Assembly (NCBI GenBank): GCA_944390035.1
Contig: CALXOP010000051.1
Location: 1-41,452, forward strand
Source of the DNA: an uncultured Alphaproteobacteria bacterium
GTDB taxonomy: Bacteria; Pseudomonadota; Alphaproteobacteria; RF32; CAG-239
Direction of reading: 5' to 3'
DNA length: 41,452 bases
Shown here piece by piece: positions 24,240 to 32,753 of this stretch. The position numbers and the translations under genes are program-made. Under the pieces are notes generated by a model. The model did not search any database, was not told the DNA's origin, and worked only from the letters and a program-made list of their open reading frames with translations. How positions within the stretch are numbered: the stretch's first letter is position 1; the number at the start of each line of letters is the position of its first letter.

Positions 24240-25583
24240 ATGTCAAATATCATAAAAAAATCAGAAATGGAATATTCTTCCAGTAGTTTATGTGATAAAA
24301 TGGGACGAGTATTTCACTGGCAAGGACGTATCTTTAGAGAAATAAACAAAAATTATGAAGATAGAGTAAGAGCGTTTTTAACATCAGAACTTTTTGCTGA
24401 GTTGGTTCGAAACAAATATATTCCAGATACAAAAATCTCAGAATACCATATAGAAAATGAATCATGTTTGCTTTTAGAACACGAAAAAGTTCAAACATCA
24501 GCTCCAAGTGATTGGTCTTTTTCTATGCTGAAAGATGCATCACTATTTTTACTAAAATTAAATAATTTTTTAAAGCAATATGGTTATAACCTATCTGATG
24601 GACATTTATGGAATGTGTGTTTTTATAACAATCATCCCATGTTAGTTGATTTCGGTTCAATGGTTCCATTGGAGTTAGGAAGTTGTTTTGAAAAAGAATT
24701 TATACTTACTTGCGGCTATCCTCTAATACTATTTAATCAACAAGAAAGTTATTTAGCAAAAGCATTGTTAAGTTCTCCGAGTTGCATCTATCAACGCACA
24801 ATTCCATGTGGTAAAATAGAAGAGTCAGCAGTAGTCCATACATGTATTAGAAAATTTTTTAATAAAATTAAATGCACAAACTGCTTTAAAAAATTAGAAA
24901 AATTAGAAAAAAAGTTATTAAAGCCACAATTTATAGAAAAACACATAAAAAGCCCTGTCCTAGAAAAAACAATGTGGGAAGGCTATCAGAATGATTTTTT
25001 TAACGATATTGAAAAAGGTAAATTAAATAACCGATTTAATCGTTTTGATAATATAAAAAAGTATATTCAAACTTATTGTCCTGATGCCGAAAGTGTAACT
25101 GATTTAGCCGGAAATCAAGGAGGAATGTGCTATTATTTAGAAAAAAATATTCCTCAACTAAAAAATTTGATAAGCATAGATTATGATGAGAAAGCGATTG
25201 AAAGTGCATATCAATATTTTAAAACTCATAATACAAAACTAAATATAATTTTAGGGAATTTTATGCTTCCCATCAGAGATAATTTTTCTAAAACTTATCA
25301 ATCAGATGTGGTTTTAGCGTTAGCAGTTACCCACCACTTAGTTTTAAGCCAAGGATTTCATTTAAGTAGTATTTTTGAAACCATAAAATCCTATTCCAAT
25401 AAATATGTATTTATTGAGTTTATGCCATGGGGATTATGGGGCGGTGGAGAAAAACCAGCAATACCAGATTGGTATACTCAAGAATGGTTCCAAAAGACAT
25501 TTAAACAATATTTTACATTATTGCATCAGGAAGATTTTGGAAATAATAGAATTTTATTCATAGGACAGATAAAAGGAGAATAA
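24240..25583 (+). CDS. Kinase-like / SAM methyltransferase fusion (NoeA-like)
   Basis: The N-terminal half (about 1-215) has a protein-kinase-like catalytic core: LSDGHLWNVCF (Asp...Asn, about 118-128) and, after a short spacer, VDFGSMVPL (DFG-like, about 136-144). The C-terminal half (about 235-447) is a Rossmann methyltransferase with VTDLAGNQGGMCYYLEK (SAM site, about 283-299), ISIDYDEKAIESA and VVLALAVTHHLV. The combination resembles NoeA-type proteins associated with glycan modification. Whether the kinase-like half is active is unclear: the N-terminal lobe shows no obvious Gly-rich loop. The gene lies 12 nt after the GT2-GT2-FkbM fusion and 4 nt before per, and is A/T-rich. It probably methylates a sugar in the cluster's product. 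Confidence 0.72.
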   Translation: MSNIIKKSEMEYSSSSLCDKMGRVFHWQGRIFREINKNYEDRVRAFLTSELFAELVRNKYIPDTKISEYHIENESCLLLEHEKVQTSAPSDWSFSMLKDASLFLLKLNNFLKQYGYNLSDGHLWNVCFYNNHPMLVDFGSMVPLELGSCFEKEFILTCGYPLILFNQQESYLAKALLSSPSCIYQRTIPCGKIEESAVVHTCIRKFFNKIKCTNCFKKLEKLEKKLLKPQFIEKHIKSPVLEKTMWEGYQNDFFNDIEKGKLNNRFNRFDNIKKYIQTYCPDAESVTDLAGNQGGMCYYLEKNIPQLKNLISIDYDEKAIESAYQYFKTHNTKLNIILGNFMLPIRDNFSKTYQSDVVLALAVTHHLVLSQGFHLSSIFETIKSYSNKYVFIEFMPWGLWGGGEKPAIPDWYTQEWFQKTFKQYFTLLHQEDFGNNRILFIGQIKGE

Positions 25584-25587
25584 AAAA

Positions 25588-26688
25588 ATGTATAAATATC
25601 CTGTTTATCAACCGAGTTTAACCGGAAACGAGAAAAAATATGTTGATGAATGTTTGGATTCAACATGGATTTCATCAAAAGGGAAATTTGTGAATGAATT
25701 TGAAAAAAACTTTTCGCATTACATAGGCGTAAAAAATGGCACGGGTGTGTGCAATGGAACAGTTGCAATTCATTTAGCATTAGTAGCATTAGGATTGGGA
25801 GAGGGCGATGAAGTAATAGTACCGACCTTTACCTATATAGCCTCAGCTAATCCAATATTGCAAGTTGGAGCAAAACCAGTTTTTGTAGATTCAAAAAGCG
25901 ATAGTTGGCAGGTAGATCCTGAAGACATTAAAGCTAAGATAACACCTAAAACCAAAGCTCTAATGGTGGTACACTTATATGGTCATCCCTGCGATATGGA
26001 TGAAATTATGAAAATAGCCAAAGAACATAATCTGTTTGTAATTGAGGATTGTGCTGAAGCGATAGGTTCTGAATATAAAGGAAAAAAAGTGGGCTCGTTT
26101 GGTGATGTTGCATGCTTTTCCTTTTTTGGAAATAAAACCATAACATGCGGGGAAGGCGGAATGGTTTTGACCAATAGTGACTATCTTTATGGTCGCTTGG
26201 TCCATTTCAAAGGACAAGGTTTAGCTAAATATCGTGAATATTGGCATGATACAATGGGCTACAACTATCGTATGACCAATATTCAGGCAGCAATCGGCTT
26301 AGCCCAATTTGAGCAAATAGATAAGTTTATAGAAAAGAAACAAAAATTAGCAGATTGGTATAAAGAAAAATTAAAAAATTTGCCGATAAAATTTCATGAT
26401 GCCATTGGCAATGTAAAGCATACTTATTGGATGTGCTCAATTCTGGTTGCAAGTGAAGAAGAAAGAGAAGCACTGCGTAATTATTTGAAAGAGCAGGGCA
26501 TTGAAACGCGTCCGACATTCTACCCAATACACACAATGCCAATATATGCCCAAAAATATGAGCGTCACGAAGTGGCTGAAGACATAGCACTAAGAGGAAT
26601 CAATCTCCCGTCATATCCGGCACTGGAAGAAAAAGATATTGACTATATTTGTGATAAAATAGAAGAGTTTTATGGAGCTAAAAAATGA
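25588..26688 (+). CDS. per: GDP-perosamine synthase (DegT/DnrJ/EryC1/StrS aminotransferase)
   Basis: A PLP-dependent aminotransferase that makes GDP-perosamine from GDP-4-keto-6-deoxymannose and glutamate. It tracks Vibrio cholerae RfbE along its whole length: PVYxPSLxGNEKKY, DSxWxSSxGK, VPTFTYxASxN, IEDCAEAIGSEYKGKKVGSFGD, the PLP lysine in FFGNKTITCGEGGM (Lys about 183), YWHDTMGYNYRMTN and RGINLPSYPAL. At 366 aa the length is standard. The Gmd product is its substrate, so gmd and per form one pathway, and the following N-formyltransferase overlaps it by 4 nt. Specificity between GDP-perosamine and related 4-amino sugars rests on this resemblance plus gmd. Confidence 0.92.
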   Translation: MYKYPVYQPSLTGNEKKYVDECLDSTWISSKGKFVNEFEKNFSHYIGVKNGTGVCNGTVAIHLALVALGLGEGDEVIVPTFTYIASANPILQVGAKPVFVDSKSDSWQVDPEDIKAKITPKTKALMVVHLYGHPCDMDEIMKIAKEHNLFVIEDCAEAIGSEYKGKKVGSFGDVACFSFFGNKTITCGEGGMVLTNSDYLYGRLVHFKGQGLAKYREYWHDTMGYNYRMTNIQAAIGLAQFEQIDKFIEKKQKLADWYKEKLKNLPIKFHDAIGNVKHTYWMCSILVASEEEREALRNYLKEQGIETRPTFYPIHTMPIYAQKYERHEVAEDIALRGINLPSYPALEEKDIDYICDKIEEFYGAKK

Positions 26689-27404
26689 AAATAATTCTGT
26701 GTGGCTATAATTGGATTGGCTGTAATGTTTTAGAGCAACTTCTAGTCAATAAACATGAGGTGTTTGTTTTTACACATGAAAATCCTTATTATATCCCATC
26801 ATTGATAGATGAATGCAAAAGAAAAGGGATAAGCTATTCATGTGAAGATATTTCTAAGTCAAAATTACCATTTAAACCAGATATTATTTGCAGTATTTAT
26901 TATCGTTACCTCATAAAGCCTCATATTATTCAAGGTTGTAATGGAAAAATATTCAATCTTCACCCGGCATTATTGCCTAAATACAGAGGTTGCAGTAGCA
27001 TAACATGGGCTTTAATTAATGGTGAGAAGGAAACGGGGTATAGCTACCACTATATTGATGAACAGTGCGATACTGGAAATATAATTTTACAAAAATCAAT
27101 TCCAATAGAATCCTATGATACACAACAAAGTTTATATAATAGGGTGATGTTTGAAGCTTCAAAAGACTTTTTAAAAGTATTAACGATGGTACGAGATGGT
27201 AAGGTAGGCCATGCTCAGCAAGGAATAAGTAGTTATTATAAAAGAGGATGTCCTTACCAAGGAGAGATTAACCCACAATGGTCAGATGCACAGGTTGAAC
27301 GTTTTATTCGAGCCATGTATAATCCACCTTATCCATATGCCTCCTATAAAGGGCAAGAAGTTAAATCAATGCAAGAATATTTGAAATTTAAAACACGGGA
27401 CTAA
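26685..27404 (+). CDS. Sugar N-formyltransferase (probable GDP-perosamine N-formyltransferase, WbkC-like)
   Basis: The protein has a formyltransferase fold with the catalytic triad elements visible: FNLHPALLPKYRG (Asn and His, about 90-102) and the Asp in EQCDTGNIILQ (about 127-137). It would transfer a formyl group from N10-formyltetrahydrofolate to a 4-amino sugar nucleotide. Length 239 aa is close to WbkC of Brucella, which formylates GDP-perosamine for the N-formylperosamine O-antigen. The 4-nt ATGA overlap with per strongly ties it to that substrate. Compared with tRNA formyltransferase (Fmt, about 310 aa) it lacks the C-terminal tRNA-binding domain. The LKSMQEYLKF-type end gives no further clue. 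Confidence 0.88.
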   Translation: MKIILCGYNWIGCNVLEQLLVNKHEVFVFTHENPYYIPSLIDECKRKGISYSCEDISKSKLPFKPDIICSIYYRYLIKPHIIQGCNGKIFNLHPALLPKYRGCSSITWALINGEKETGYSYHYIDEQCDTGNIILQKSIPIESYDTQQSLYNRVMFEASKDFLKVLTMVRDGKVGHAQQGISSYYKRGCPYQGEINPQWSDAQVERFIRAMYNPPYPYASYKGQEVKSMQEYLKFKTRD

Positions 27405-27405
27405 A

Positions 27406-28560
27406 ATGAGAATAGGGATTTTAACAGAAAATTTTGTAGGTTTGTCAGGTGCTAACGATTTTTTAAAACAGCTAATAGTTTCATTGGAAACGATTTCTGA
27501 TGCAAAAAATATAGAACTTTACATCCTATTAAAAGCTATAAATTATAAAAGATATAAGGGAATAAGACGTGTTATAAAAAAAATTCAAGAAAAGATGCAA
27601 TTAAAGCAAGCTTTTAGCGAGTTTAAAAAGTGCAAAAAAATTATATATACTCAAGAAACACCTGAAAAAGCAATACAAAAATATAATTTGGATATAGTCT
27701 TTCCTTATATGCGTTTTGACAAATTAAGTATTCCGACGGTTGGTTATTTATATGATTGCCAACACCGCCATTTGCCAGAATTTTTTAACGAAGAAATAAT
27801 AAAAGCCAGAGATTCATATTTTCAAGATATGATAAATCACTATAAAAAAATTATAGTGAATGCTCAAACAGTAAAAGATGATTTAATCAAATTTTTTAAT
27901 GCCCGACCGGAGCAAATTTTTGTTTTACCATATACCCCTAAAATTGATTTGCGCTTTTATAAAGATTATTCATCACAAATAAAAAAATATAATTTGCCGG
28001 CAAGATACTTTATAATGTCCAATCAATTTTGGGTACATAAAGACCATCCAACGGCCCTAAGAGCTTTTGCTGAATATCTGAAGACTGATTCAGATATGGA
28101 ATTTATATTTACCGGAGCAATGGAAGATTCACGCCGCCCAAATTATATCAATGAATTAAAACAACTGGTGACAGATTTGGGATTAGAGAACAAAATCAGA
28201 TTTTTAGGTCTTATTCCAAAAGAAGAACAGTTACAAATTATGAAAGGAGCAGTTGCTGTCATTCAAACTACTTTATTTGAGGGAGGACCTGGCGGTGGCT
28301 CTGTTTATGATGCCGCAGCACTGGGAATTCCGGCAATTGTTTCGGATATAGAAACCAATAAGGGAATAAAATATGAGCGCGCTCACTTTTTTAAGGCAGG
28401 AGATGAGTATGATTTATATAAAAAAATGAAGGATGTTGTTAGTAAGCATTATTCTAAGATACCAACGCCCGAATTAATTCAACAAAGTAAAAAAAATATG
28501 CAAATATTAGGAAGTAGTTTGGTAGATTTGCTACAAAAGCACAAGGAAAACAATGATTAA
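27406..28560 (+). CDS. Family 4 (group 1) glycosyltransferase
   Basis: A GT-B fold retaining glycosyltransferase of 384 aa. The C-terminal Rossmann half is typical: YFIMSNQFWVHKDHPTALRAF (about 200-220), KIRFLGLIPKEEQLQIMKGA, then LFEGGPGGGSVYDAAALGIPAIVSD (about 285-309) with the donor-binding EGG...D motif. The N-terminus MRIGILTENFVGLSGANDFLKQL is the acceptor side. The sequence resembles transferases in perosamine or mannose-type O-antigen loci, so perosamine or mannose are plausible donors, but this cannot be decided from motifs. It starts 1 nt after the formyltransferase stop and overlaps gtrA by 8 nt. Confidence 0.88.
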   Translation: MRIGILTENFVGLSGANDFLKQLIVSLETISDAKNIELYILLKAINYKRYKGIRRVIKKIQEKMQLKQAFSEFKKCKKIIYTQETPEKAIQKYNLDIVFPYMRFDKLSIPTVGYLYDCQHRHLPEFFNEEIIKARDSYFQDMINHYKKIIVNAQTVKDDLIKFFNARPEQIFVLPYTPKIDLRFYKDYSSQIKKYNLPARYFIMSNQFWVHKDHPTALRAFAEYLKTDSDMEFIFTGAMEDSRRPNYINELKQLVTDLGLENKIRFLGLIPKEEQLQIMKGAVAVIQTTLFEGGPGGGSVYDAAALGIPAIVSDIETNKGIKYERAHFFKAGDEYDLYKKMKDVVSKHYSKIPTPELIQQSKKNMQILGSSLVDLLQKHKENND

Positions 28561-28972
28561 GTTAATAAATTATATATTTACGACTTGGTTTAAATTACCA
28601 GAAAAGCTCCGCTTTTTGCTGGTCGGTGGGTTTAATACAGTCGTTTCGTATATGATGTTTGCCTGTTTTATCTTTTTGATAGGTGCGGAAAAATACCAAC
28701 AAAGTTTAATTTTATCATGGATATTATCTTCGTGTATTTCTTTTACTACGCAGAAAATATTTGTATTTCAAACTAAAGGAAATTGGCTGAAGGAATATAT
28801 TAAATGCATTTTAACCTGGAGTATAGGTTACTTTATAAATGCCGGAACTCTGGAAGCAGTGATTGTTTTATTGAAAATGAATGTTTACATAGGCCAAGCG
28901 CTATCTATATTATTAACAACAGTAATAACTTACATCTTGTTTAAACACTTTGCTTTCAAAGGAGAGAAATAA
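28553..28972 (+). CDS. gtrA: GtrA family membrane protein (putative lipid-linked sugar flippase)
   Basis: A small four-helix inner-membrane protein of 139 aa. The family start is clear: KLPEKLRFLLVGGFNTVVSYMMFACFIFLI, followed by SWILSSCISFTTQKIFVFQTKGNWLKEY and the C-terminal TTVITYILFKHFAFK. GtrA-type proteins are thought to flip undecaprenyl-phosphate sugars made by GtrB to the periplasmic face. The next two genes encode the GtrB and membrane transferase partners, in the same order as serotype-conversion cassettes of Shigella and Salmonella phages. Confidence 0.88.
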   Translation: MIKLINYIFTTWFKLPEKLRFLLVGGFNTVVSYMMFACFIFLIGAEKYQQSLILSWILSSCISFTTQKIFVFQTKGNWLKEYIKCILTWSIGYFINAGTLEAVIVLLKMNVYIGQALSILLTTVITYILFKHFAFKGEK

Positions 28973-28973
28973 A

Positions 28974-29945
28974 ATGGTTGAAAAGTGTCCCAAGTTGCTC
29001 ATTGTAATTCCTTGTTACAATGAGGAGGAAGTTTTAGATATCACAATAAAAAAAATGCAAAGTCTATTAAAAGAAATGGTAAAACAGATGCTGGTTAGTC
29101 CGCAAAGTAAAGTGTGTTTTGTCAATAATGGAAGTAGAGATAATACTTGGAATAAGATAAAAAGTAATATAAAAACAAATTCTTTGATTGGTGGAATTAA
29201 TTTATCTCGCAATTTTGGTCATCAAAGTGCAGTTCTTGCAGGGCTTTTAGAAGAGAAAGCAGATATTTATATTTCTATTGATGCGGATTTACAGGATGAT
29301 CCTCAAGTAATATTTGAAATGGTACAAAAATACAAAGAAGGCAATGATATTGTTTACGGAGTAAGAGCTAAAAGAAACATAGATAGCTTATTTAAAAAAT
29401 ATACAGCACTTGGCTTTTATAAACTGATGGCTTTTTTAGGGGTAAATATTGTATACAATCACGCAGATTTTAGATTAATGAGTAACAGAGCTGTTCAAAC
29501 ATTAAAAAAATTTCCGGAAAGAAATGTTTTTTTACGAGCCATGGTTCCTTTACTCGGGTTTAAATCTTGTACAGTTTCGTACGATCGTAAACAAAGATTA
29601 GCAGGAGAATCAAAATATCCTTTAAAAAAAATGGTAAGCTTTGCTTGGAATGGAATTACGAGCTTTTCTGAAGTTCCTCTACATCTTGTTACTTTTTTAG
29701 GTTTTGCAACCTGTATGATAAGCTTTTTCCTTTTTCTATATTCGCTTTATAGTTGGATGTCTGGAAATGCTCTAATTGGGTGGACATCATTGATTACAGC
29801 GCTAACTTTCTTTAGTGGAGTAATTTTACTGTCGATAGGAATAATCGGAGAATATATTGGAAAGATATTTATAGAAGTAAAAAATCGCCCTTTATATATT
29901 GTAGATGAAAAGGTAAATTTAGATGAACAAAGCAATAATAAATAA
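28974..29945 (+). CDS. gtrB: GtrB-like polyprenyl-phosphate glycosyltransferase
   Basis: A DPM1/GtrB-type GT2 of 323 aa that charges undecaprenyl phosphate with one sugar. Visible motifs are IVIPCYNEEEVLD (about 10-22), VNNGSRDNTW, GINLSRNFGHQSAVLAGL, IDADLQDDPQVI (DxD, about 101-112) and RLAGESKYPLKKM. Two transmembrane helices close the protein (about 234-300). I chose ATG 28974, with GGAGAG about 9 nt upstream and clear of the gtrA stop. A reading from 28950 would overlap gtrA. It overlaps the following membrane transferase by 23 nt. Confidence 0.92.
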   Translation: MVEKCPKLLIVIPCYNEEEVLDITIKKMQSLLKEMVKQMLVSPQSKVCFVNNGSRDNTWNKIKSNIKTNSLIGGINLSRNFGHQSAVLAGLLEEKADIYISIDADLQDDPQVIFEMVQKYKEGNDIVYGVRAKRNIDSLFKKYTALGFYKLMAFLGVNIVYNHADFRLMSNRAVQTLKKFPERNVFLRAMVPLLGFKSCTVSYDRKQRLAGESKYPLKKMVSFAWNGITSFSEVPLHLVTFLGFATCMISFFLFLYSLYSWMSGNALIGWTSLITALTFFSGVILLSIGIIGEYIGKIFIEVKNRPLYIVDEKVNLDEQSNNK

Positions 29946-31371
29946 TATTGGATATTATATTTTAGGAATAATAACGGTTATATGTTCATATTGGATTATA
30001 AAAAACGCCAATTGGATAATTGGTGATGATATTATGTTTATAACTGGAAGCGGAATAGGAAAAAATAATGTAATGATGTATGGTTCAGGAAGATTTTTTC
30101 CCCTTGCGTTTCAAGAATTTAATATTTTAAATTTAATACCGAATGGACATACTCCTATAGCCCATTATATAATTTCATTAATCAGTTTTTATGCTTTTAT
30201 ATTCATCTTAGCGGAATTTTATAAAAAAATTATTTCTGAAAAACTAAACAATAAAATATTGATATCACTTTTTGTTTGTGCGTTTGTTTTAATATATTTT
30301 ATGCATATATCTTTTATGTCTATGTACATGGAAATTATTTTTCCAGAACGAATGGTAATGCTATGGCTGTCTTTATTTATGCTATCATATTATCAAGGAT
30401 TAAAAACACAAAAAACAAAATGGTATATTTTAGCAGCACTTATTTCTGTATTAAATATGTACTATAAAGAGCCAATCTTTGGGAGTTATCTTGTTTTTGT
30501 TGTTTTTAGTTTTTGTTTTTATGGAAAACATTTAAGTAAAGGTCAAAAAATATATAATTATATTACCTTGTTGGGGTGTGTTTCCTTTTTGATGAGCTAC
30601 TATTTTATCGTTTACCAAAATTCTACAAGTTTTTACAATCAAGGGCGCTATTACGGAAACTTCTTAAATTTCTTACAAGAAATTTTTAGGTGGAACAAAC
30701 CATTTTATATAATAATTTTATTGGGTTTTTATAGAGGCTGGCAAATAATTTTCAAGCAAGACCGAAGTCAACTTTATACAGATGGATTATTATTTAGCGG
30801 GTTAGCGTATTTATGCGCATATATTTTCTTAAATTTAAATGCTGCATATTATTTTTTGCCGGTTTATGTCTTTTGTATGCCGTCATTAATAGTATTTTCG
30901 GTATCACTTTTTAAGTACAAAAAAATATTAGGAATACTGGCAATGATAATATTCTATGCTACTTTTTCTGGTTGTTTTATCCATGTGAGAGGAAGTATTT
31001 ATTTCCATCAATATAAACGTCAAAATGATATGGCTTTTCTTCAGCAAATAGCTGATAAATATCGTCAAGGTTATACCATAATATGGTATAAAAAATTTCA
31101 GCAACAAGAAAAAAACGCATTTTTTAATGTAAGTATAGCCGATAAATTTAATAAGTTAGATAAGTTCTTAACTTTTGCACTTAACGGAGAAAAAATACAA
31201 ATCAAGCAAATTTCGGAGTTAAAAACTCCATTACAAACAAAGGAAATACTTATATATCCACCTGAAAATGAAATTGAAAGCACTTCAGATTTTGCAATCT
31301 TGGGTAAAAATGTAATATGTAATAAAACAGGCGAATATTTTTACTATTGCCTTAACAAGGAAAAGAAATAA
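29923..31371 (+). CDS. Multi-pass membrane glycosyltransferase (GT-C type, Gtr cassette)
   Basis: A hydrophobic protein of 482 aa with about 9-11 transmembrane segments and a soluble C-terminal tail of about 100 residues. The first external loop has the acidic pair IGDDIMF (Asp35-Asp36), the place where GT-C enzymes keep their catalytic acidic residues. After gtrA and gtrB, this is the position of the serotype-specific transferase that moves a sugar from the undecaprenyl carrier onto the O-antigen in the periplasm. It has no close recognisable homologue by eye, as is usual for this variable third gene. The start overlaps gtrB and has AAGGT upstream. The DNA is strongly A/T-rich. Confidence 0.7.
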   Translation: MNKAIINNIGYYILGIITVICSYWIIKNANWIIGDDIMFITGSGIGKNNVMMYGSGRFFPLAFQEFNILNLIPNGHTPIAHYIISLISFYAFIFILAEFYKKIISEKLNNKILISLFVCAFVLIYFMHISFMSMYMEIIFPERMVMLWLSLFMLSYYQGLKTQKTKWYILAALISVLNMYYKEPIFGSYLVFVVFSFCFYGKHLSKGQKIYNYITLLGCVSFLMSYYFIVYQNSTSFYNQGRYYGNFLNFLQEIFRWNKPFYIIILLGFYRGWQIIFKQDRSQLYTDGLLFSGLAYLCAYIFLNLNAAYYFLPVYVFCMPSLIVFSVSLFKYKKILGILAMIIFYATFSGCFIHVRGSIYFHQYKRQNDMAFLQQIADKYRQGYTIIWYKKFQQQEKNAFFNVSIADKFNKLDKFLTFALNGEKIQIKQISELKTPLQTKEILIYPPENEIESTSDFAILGKNVICNKTGEYFYYCLNKEKK

Positions 31372-31373
31372 CT

Positions 31374-32744
31374 ATGCTTTTTAATACATTTGATTTTATA
31401 TTACTTTTTCTCCCCATAACCTGGCTGGTATATTTTTCTCTAAATAAGATGCATTTAGTCGAAGCCTCACGAGTCTGGTTGGTTCTATGTAGCTTATTCT
31501 TCTACGGATATTGGAATATCAATTATGTTATTTTGATATTAATCAGCATCTTTTTTAACTTTATGGTCGGAAATATGCTGAGCCTATATAATTTCAAACA
31601 ACGTCGTTTAATGCTCACATTGGGTGTTAGTGTAAATCTTGCATTTTTAGGATACTACAAATATACAAATTTTTTTGTAGAAAATATCAATACTTTGTTA
31701 AACACTAATATTCAAGTAGGTAAAATAATATTACCACTAGCCATATCTTTTTTCACTTTTCAACAAATTGCTTATTTAGTGGATAGTTATAAAAGAGAGA
31801 CTAAAGAATATGATTTTGTAAATTATGCCTTATTTGTGACATTTTTCCCGCAATTAATAGCAGGACCTATAGTTCATCATAAAGAAATAATTCCGCAGTT
31901 TATTTCAAAGCGGGCAAAATTGGTCAATTATAAAAATCTGTATTTTGGCTTAAGTGCATTTATCATCGGTTTGGCAAAGAAAGTCATCATAGCGGATAAT
32001 TTGGCACCGATTGTTAATGATGGATTTAATAATTTTCAAAATTTGACTACTGGAGCAGCTTGGATAACGAGTATAAGCTATACATTTCAACTTTATTTTG
32101 ATTTTAGTGGGTATTGTGATATGGCTTACGGAGCCGCATTAATGTTTAACATTGTGTTACCGATGAATTTTAACAGTCCTTATCAATCCCTAAATATTCA
32201 AGATTTTTGGAGACGTTGGCATATAACTTTATCAAAATGGTTGCAGATGTATGTCTATATTCCGTTGGGAGGTAACAGAAAGGGCAATATAAGAACTTAC
32301 CTTAATTTATTTATAGTATTTGTTATATGTGGAATATGGCATGGCGCAGGATGGACTTTTATTTTGTGGGGCATAGTGCATGGTCTGGGTATGTTGCTAT
32401 ATCGCTTTTATAAAAACAACTTCCAAAAGAAGTTCCCTATATCTCCTTTACTTTCGTGGGTGTTAACGTTTAATTTTGTAAATGCAGCTTGGGTATTGTT
32501 CAGGGCTGATAATATCAAACAAGCAGAAAAAATTCTCTCTAAAATGTACGATTGGCAAACTTATAAACAAGAGGTTGCTCTTTTGTTGTTATTGATAATA
32601 ATTTTGAGTGGAAAGAATATATACAATGAAGGAATTAAAAGCAGTTATGGAACAAGTATATGGATAGCAATAGTCGCCTTTATTAGTCTTGTATGTATGC
32701 TGACAATTTATCAAGCCAGCCCATTTCTATATTTTAATTTTTAG
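31374..32744 (+). CDS. MBOAT family O-acyltransferase (AlgI/DltB type)
   Basis: A polytopic membrane acyltransferase of 456 aa. The family blocks are FNTFDFILLFLPITWLVYF, LPLAISFFTFQQIAYLVDSY, LFVTFFPQLIAGPIVHH, FDFSGYCDMAYG, NSPYQSLNIQDFWRRWHITLSKWL and the catalytic-histidine motif CGIWHGAGWTFILWG (His about 322). It passes acyl (usually acetyl) groups across the membrane to an extracytoplasmic partner that esterifies polysaccharide. The partner is probably the SGNH-like protein encoded 9 nt downstream, an AlgI/AlgJ-like or DltB/DltD-like pairing. Confidence 0.93.
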   Translation: MLFNTFDFILLFLPITWLVYFSLNKMHLVEASRVWLVLCSLFFYGYWNINYVILILISIFFNFMVGNMLSLYNFKQRRLMLTLGVSVNLAFLGYYKYTNFFVENINTLLNTNIQVGKIILPLAISFFTFQQIAYLVDSYKRETKEYDFVNYALFVTFFPQLIAGPIVHHKEIIPQFISKRAKLVNYKNLYFGLSAFIIGLAKKVIIADNLAPIVNDGFNNFQNLTTGAAWITSISYTFQLYFDFSGYCDMAYGAALMFNIVLPMNFNSPYQSLNIQDFWRRWHITLSKWLQMYVYIPLGGNRKGNIRTYLNLFIVFVICGIWHGAGWTFILWGIVHGLGMLLYRFYKNNFQKKFPISPLLSWVLTFNFVNAAWVLFRADNIKQAEKILSKMYDWQTYKQEVALLLLLIIILSGKNIYNEGIKSSYGTSIWIAIVAFISLVCMLTIYQASPFLYFNF

Positions 32745-32753
32745 GATGTCGAT

